Assembly: GCA_022601315.1 (NCBI GenBank)
Contig: JAHZIU010000348.1
Location: 1-22,081 of the forward strand
Reading direction: 5' to 3'
DNA length: 22,081 nucleotides
Origin: Betaproteobacteria bacterium
GTDB lineage: Bacteria; Pseudomonadota; Gammaproteobacteria; Burkholderiales; Nitrosomonadaceae
In this document: one piece after another, positions 19,637 through 22,081 of the stretch
Layout of the letters: each line of letters opens with the position of its first letter
Position numbering within the stretch: position 1 is the first letter of the stretch
Made by a program: the position numbers and the translations under genes
The notes under the pieces: generated by a model
The model's database searches: none
Told to the model about the DNA's origin: nothing
What the model saw: the letters and a program-made list of their open reading frames with translations, nothing else

Positions 19637-19665
19637 ATTTTAGCATGCTGACGTTGCTCTAACAA
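19637..19665 (-). promoter_or_regulatory. Candidate sigma70 promoter of the cox cluster
   Basis: On the minus strand TTGTTA (19660-19665) and TAAAAT (19637-19642) lie 17 bases apart, with four and five matches to consensus. A start near 19630 would give a leader of about 235 bases before coxB containing the inverted repeat and the 36-codon ORF. Confidence 0.5.
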
Positions 19666-19818
19666 GAAAAAATATTGATTTTTATAGCAATATTCCCCTG
19701 TTTATAAAATGGTGATACTGATTTTCGCCCTCTCAAAAAGACCATTTTTGGGTACGGGAAATTCTATTTTTTTCCAACAAAAATTTGTATATTTTACTAT
19801 CTTATACGCACAATAATT

Positions 19819-19832
19819 TTGAGCTACATCAA
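19819..19832. promoter_or_regulatory. FNR/CRP-family-like palindrome
   Basis: TTGAG-CTAC-ATCAA differs from the FNR-type consensus TTGAT-N4-ATCAA at one position. It lies about 190 bases upstream of the predicted cox start, farther than a usual activator site, so it is a weak candidate. Oxygen-responsive control of an oxidase would make sense, but chance is possible in AT-rich DNA. Confidence 0.25.
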
Positions 19833-20122
19833 AAAAATCATGTTCTTTTGAAATTATTTAATATTAAGTCACATTCTTAAAAATGCTTAGCAATGAAATA
19901 AATCTCTTGAAGTAACGTGGATAAAACAGGACTCTTAAATATAAAAATAACTAAAGCATACAAGCTCGCCACGCCTGAATAAATGCGGCAGCCCAACAAT
20001 TACAAGGCAATGCAGCAATTTATGAACACAGATTTGTTTTCGAATACACAAGAACAACTGACGAAGTATTTTACCTACTAAGAAAAGACAGGGCGCACAA
20101 ACCACGAATAGTCAAAAAACTG

Positions 20123-20302
20123 TCAAACCAATTGAATCAACAGCATAACAAATAACACAATCACAACAATCGGAATAATAAAACTCATCCAATCAGCAGA
20201 TGTTCCTTTTGGGCTATTTTCCATCATATCCCTTGCCCTTGGAAACAAAAATACGATAAACATAATTACTGCCATTGCAGCAACAATTTTCATCCAATCC
20301 AT
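20123..20302 (-). CDS. Conserved-looking 59-residue membrane protein
   Basis: This gene is absent from ORF lists with a 60-codon limit. The ATG at 20300-20302 follows AAGG at seven bases. The product begins MDWMKIVAAMAVIMFIVFLF (first membrane helix), then PRARDMMENSPKGTSADWMS (polar loop) and a second helix (IIPIVVIVLFVMLLIQLV). I recall small proteins of this plan, with the same MENSPKG-type loop, as conserved hypotheticals in betaproteobacteria, but I can name no function. It lies after the terminator of the BAX-inhibitor-like gene, so it is either a separate unit or transcribed by read-through. Confidence in it being a real gene is high, function unknown. Confidence 0.8.
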   Translation of the reverse strand: MDWMKIVAAMAVIMFIVFLFPRARDMMENSPKGTSADWMSFIIPIVVIVLFVMLLIQLV

Positions 20303-20338
20303 ATTAAAACCTTATATCAAATCTTATCCACCTAAAAC

Positions 20339-20363
20339 AAAACCCCGGGTAAACCGGGGTTTT
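20339..20363 (-). terminator. Intrinsic terminator of the YccA/BI-1 gene
   Basis: A GC-rich stem (CCCCGG with CCGGGG, extended by four A:T pairs to ten base pairs) closes a 5-nt loop. On the minus strand it is followed by TTTTGTTTT. It lies 27 bases past the stop codon of the gene at 20391-21062. Confidence 0.88.
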
Positions 20364-20390
20364 GGAGAATCAACAAAAAATCAATAAAAA

Positions 20391-21062
20391 TTAATCGTCC
20401 CCACCCATAATGCCTAAGATCTGCAACAAACTAATAAAGATATTGAAAATTGTCATATACAATCCAATAGTCGCCAATATATAGTTAGTCTCGCCACCAT
20501 GAATGATGCGACTCGTGTCATACAGAATGAAACCACTCATAATCATGATAACAACAGCGGATATCATCAATGACATAGCCGGTATCGCCAAGAAGATATT
20601 TGCTACTACTGCGAGCAATACCAACAAGAAACCCACCATTAGAAAGCCACCTAAAAAACTAAAATCTTTACGAGTCGCCAGTACATAAGCAGACAGGCCC
20701 AAAAAGATAACACCTGTACCACCTAACGCCAATGTAATGATATTTCCACCATTAGGCAGAGAAGCATACATAGTTAGTATTGGCCCGAGTCCAAATCCCA
20801 GCAAACCCGTAATCAGGAAGACAATGCCAATTCCAGCAGTGGAATTTGCAAAACGGGGTAATACAAACATGGCAATAACCATACCACCTATGATAGATAT
20901 CAGATACGTCATCGGTGGCATTTGAAGAAACATTGAAAGTGCTGCAGTGAGCCCACTAAAAAGCAACGTGAGCGATAGCAACATATAGGTGTTACGTAAT
21001 ACTTTGTTTGTTGCCAGAGCTGACGGTGCCCTTTGAGCAACTGTTGAAATATTTCTATTCAT
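20391..21062 (-). CDS. BAX inhibitor-1/YccA-family integral membrane protein
   Basis: The 223-residue product has seven hydrophobic segments and family features: a short basic N-terminus (NRNISTVAQRAPSALATNKV), LRNTYMLLSLTLLFSGLTAA as the first helix, FLITGLLGFGLGPILTMYAS in the middle, and the conserved C-terminal part FILYDTSRIIHGGETNYILA followed by the last helix. In E. coli the relative YccA is an inner-membrane protein that modulates the FtsH protease; family members elsewhere act as Ca2+ leak channels. Which applies here is unknown. The ATG follows GGAGG at ten bases. A promoter candidate lies about 70 bases upstream and a strong terminator downstream, so it appears monocistronic. Confidence 0.93.
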   Translation of the reverse strand: MNRNISTVAQRAPSALATNKVLRNTYMLLSLTLLFSGLTAALSMFLQMPPMTYLISIIGGMVIAMFVLPRFANSTAGIGIVFLITGLLGFGLGPILTMYASLPNGGNIITLALGGTGVIFLGLSAYVLATRKDFSFLGGFLMVGFLLVLLAVVANIFLAIPAMSLMISAVVIMIMSGFILYDTSRIIHGGETNYILATIGLYMTIFNIFISLLQILGIMGGDD

Positions 21063-21134
21063 TATGAAAAAGCCTCCAATTTAAAATAAATTCTAAACTA
21101 TGCTACCCAGTACCATGTACAAGGCGTTAGGACT

Positions 21135-21162
21135 ATTGTATCCCATGTATAGTTCAAAGCAA
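21135..21162 (-). promoter_or_regulatory. Candidate promoter of the YccA/BI-1 gene
   Basis: On the minus strand TTGCTT (21157-21162) and TACAAT (21135-21140) lie 16 bases apart. The -10 box has five matches to consensus, the -35 box only three. The position, about 70 bases before the start codon and directly after ydbL, is suitable. Confidence 0.35.
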
Positions 21163-21181
21163 ATCATGAAAAAAACAAACC

Positions 21182-21604
21182 TTACTTCTGCACCCAAGAG
21201 CCATTCTCTGACTGGTACCACCAGCCAGATTTAGCCAATTTAATCCAACGCTGGCCAAATGTTGCGCGAATTTCTTTTTCCCATTCAGGATGATTATTGG
21301 CACGTGCAATCTCACGGTAAAGTGCATTCCGGTCTTGATTCTCTGCTGATATCAATGAATTCACAACCTGCCTTTGGGCCAATGACACAGCACTTGCATC
21401 CCGCATTGCCAATAATCCATCTGTAGTAAATCCAACGGCACCATTCTCATAATTCGCAGCTAACTGAGCATGACGAGCCTGCATACTCTGTTTGAGATTC
21501 GTAATTGCCGGCGTATTTACTTCGAGATTCGCCTCTCCTGCATAACCAACAAATGGCACAAAAAACAGCACCATTAAAAATAAATAAAGAATTGCACGAT
21601 TCAT
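21182..21604 (-). CDS. ydbL: YdbL-family periplasmic protein (DUF1318)
   Basis: The product is 140 aa from the ATG at 21602-21604. A GTG three codons upstream is in frame but overlaps the GAGGTG ribosome-binding site that suits the ATG, so I chose the ATG. It has a signal peptide (hydrophobic residues 3-20, likely cut after VGYA) and a small secreted domain, with LKQSMQARHAQLAANYENGA, DGLLAMRDA and VNSLISAENQDRNALYREIA matching what I know of DUF1318. The C-terminus IKLAKSGWWYQSENGSWVQK is Trp-rich. In E. coli YdbL is encoded with YdbH and YnbE, which act in moving phospholipids to the outer membrane. YdbL's exact part is less clear. It follows the ynbE-like gene by 65 bases. Confidence 0.88.
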   Translation of the reverse strand: MNRAILYLFLMVLFFVPFVGYAGEANLEVNTPAITNLKQSMQARHAQLAANYENGAVGFTTDGLLAMRDASAVSLAQRQVVNSLISAENQDRNALYREIARANNHPEWEKEIRATFGQRWIKLAKSGWWYQSENGSWVQK

Positions 21605-21669
21605 TATCTTCACCTCAAACTTGGTTAATCTAGTTAATCACTGAGTTTTGTTTTCTTGCAACCACAGAG

Positions 21670-21840
21670 TTACTGATCATCTAATTCCTCGTTCTCTTCA
21701 AGTTGCCATACTTCCCCAATAATTTTGTCCGCTGCTTTTTCTGCGGCCGCTGCGGGAAAATAAATATTAATCGTGACACAAGCGGATAAAAACATACCAA
21801 ATAGCACTGATAGACTTGTATAGGAAAAATTCTTTTTCAT
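21670..21840 (-). CDS. ynbE: YnbE-like small lipoprotein
   Basis: From the ATG at 21838-21840 the product is 56 aa: a lipoprotein signal with basic start (MKKNFSY), hydrophobic core and lipobox LSAC at residues 18-21, so Cys21 would be lipidated. The mature part begins CVTINIYFPAAAAEKAADKI and ends in an acidic tail (EENEELDD). The VTINIYFPAAAAEKAAD sequence is characteristic of the family. YnbE is an outer-membrane lipoprotein that interacts with the C-terminus of YdbH to complete a periplasm-spanning lipid bridge. An upstream GTG is in frame, but AGGAG lies four bases before this ATG. It starts seven bases after the ydbH-like stop. Confidence 0.9.
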   Translation of the reverse strand: MKKNFSYTSLSVLFGMFLSACVTINIYFPAAAAEKAADKIIGEVWQLEENEELDDQ

Positions 21841-21847
21841 ACGACTC

Positions 21848-22081
21848 CTACTGAATAGTGGGCTCACCTTCCTGAGTAACCCGTTTTAATCGATCAATCA
21901 GCTCCCACCACTCAACATTATGATTATAGCCCATCACGGTTATAGCCGGGATTCCACCGCCCCTTACTAGGGTGTATTGTGATTGAAAGTCTGGTTCTAT
22001 ACCGCCCATATAACAAACATTATTACGCAATGCACAACGCCAGCCAATATCTGTGTAACTAAACGTTTCAAAAAAGCGTAA
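21848..22081 (-). CDS. ydbH: C-terminal end of a YdbH-like intermembrane phospholipid transport protein (partial)
   Basis: The frame is open to the right edge of the window, so the 5' part of the gene is missing; 77 codons plus stop are visible. The segment contains RNNVCYMGGIEP, then QSQYTLVRGGGIPAITVMGY and WWELIDRLKRVTQEGEPTIQ at the very end. Full YdbH proteins are long AsmA-like beta-groove proteins that carry phospholipids across the periplasm. I assign this fragment mainly from its C-terminal pattern and from the ynbE and ydbL genes that follow directly, since the trio is conserved. Without the rest of the protein the call is strong by context but not proven by domain content. Confidence 0.75.
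   Translation of the reverse strand, partial: LRFFETFSYTDIGWRCALRNNVCYMGGIEPDFQSQYTLVRGGGIPAITVMGYNHNVEWWELIDRLKRVTQEGEPTIQ

Larger units (their letters stand above)
19396..20122. other. Long non-coding leader region upstream of coxB
   Basis: These 727 bases carry a promoter candidate (19637-19665), a perfect 11-bp inverted repeat (19587-19628), a 36-codon ORF (19441-19551) and an FNR/CRP-like palindrome (19819-19832). The part from about 19850 to 20122 shows no gene I can support on either strand; a 59-codon plus-strand frame there has no start codon. No clear terminator was seen for the 59-residue gene at 20123-20302. Confidence 0.6.

Noticed and set aside
19983..20081. 32-codon plus-strand ORF starting ATG at 19983
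   Set aside because: No ribosome-binding site before the ATG (an in-frame stop directly precedes it) and no recognisable product; likely chance.
19979..20158. 59-codon plus-strand frame with a protein-like middle (EYTRTTDEVFYLLRKDRAHK)
   Set aside because: It has no ATG, GTG or suitable TTG start and its end runs antisense to the better supported 59-residue gene at 20123-20302.

Overview
The window looks like a stretch of bacterial core chromosome, read entirely from the minus strand, in an AT-leaning betaproteobacterium. The reasons are the protein styles (AtpE, AtpI, DUF2970, the small oxidase assembly proteins) and the cox gene order (coxB-coxA-small ORF-ctaG-DUF2970-coxC-SURF1-Sco-like-ctaB). 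A member of the Nitrosomonadales is my best guess, but that is inference and no 16S or tRNA gene is present to test it. I see no phage, insertion sequence, CRISPR or defence locus.

Layout, in transcription order from the right edge. (1) 22081-21182: the 3' end of a ydbH-like gene, then a ynbE-like lipoprotein and ydbL, a trio linked to phospholipid transport between the two membranes. (2) 21062-20391: a BAX-inhibitor-1/YccA membrane protein with its own terminator, followed by an unlisted 59-residue membrane protein at 20302-20123. (3) A long leader (19396-20122) carrying a promoter, a perfect inverted repeat and a small ORF, then the aa3-type cytochrome c oxidase cluster: coxB with a fused cytochrome c domain, coxA, a 34-residue membrane peptide, ctaG, DUF2970, coxC, SURF1, a Sco-like protein and ctaB. 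(4) A near-consensus promoter at 12054-12082 driving the complete F1Fo ATP synthase operon atpIBEFHAGDC, closed by a strong intrinsic terminator at 5066-5091. (5) glmU and glmS, the last steps to UDP-N-acetylglucosamine and the first hexosamine step. (6) yebC and ruvC: a translation/regulatory factor and the Holliday junction resolvase.

Functionally the middle of the window is an energy block: the oxidase and its copper and heme assembly factors pump protons, and the adjacent ATP synthase uses them. The flanks serve the cell envelope (YdbH/YnbE/YdbL, GlmU/GlmS) and DNA repair (RuvC).

The most unusual points are: ruvC has no ordinary start codon that keeps its catalytic aspartate (it fits an ATT start, or a one-base indel); two small membrane-protein genes were too short to be listed as ORFs; the cox transcript appears to begin with a perfect 11-bp stem; and ctaA (heme A synthase) is absent from a cluster that otherwise looks complete. 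I did not find a convincing undescribed biological system here.
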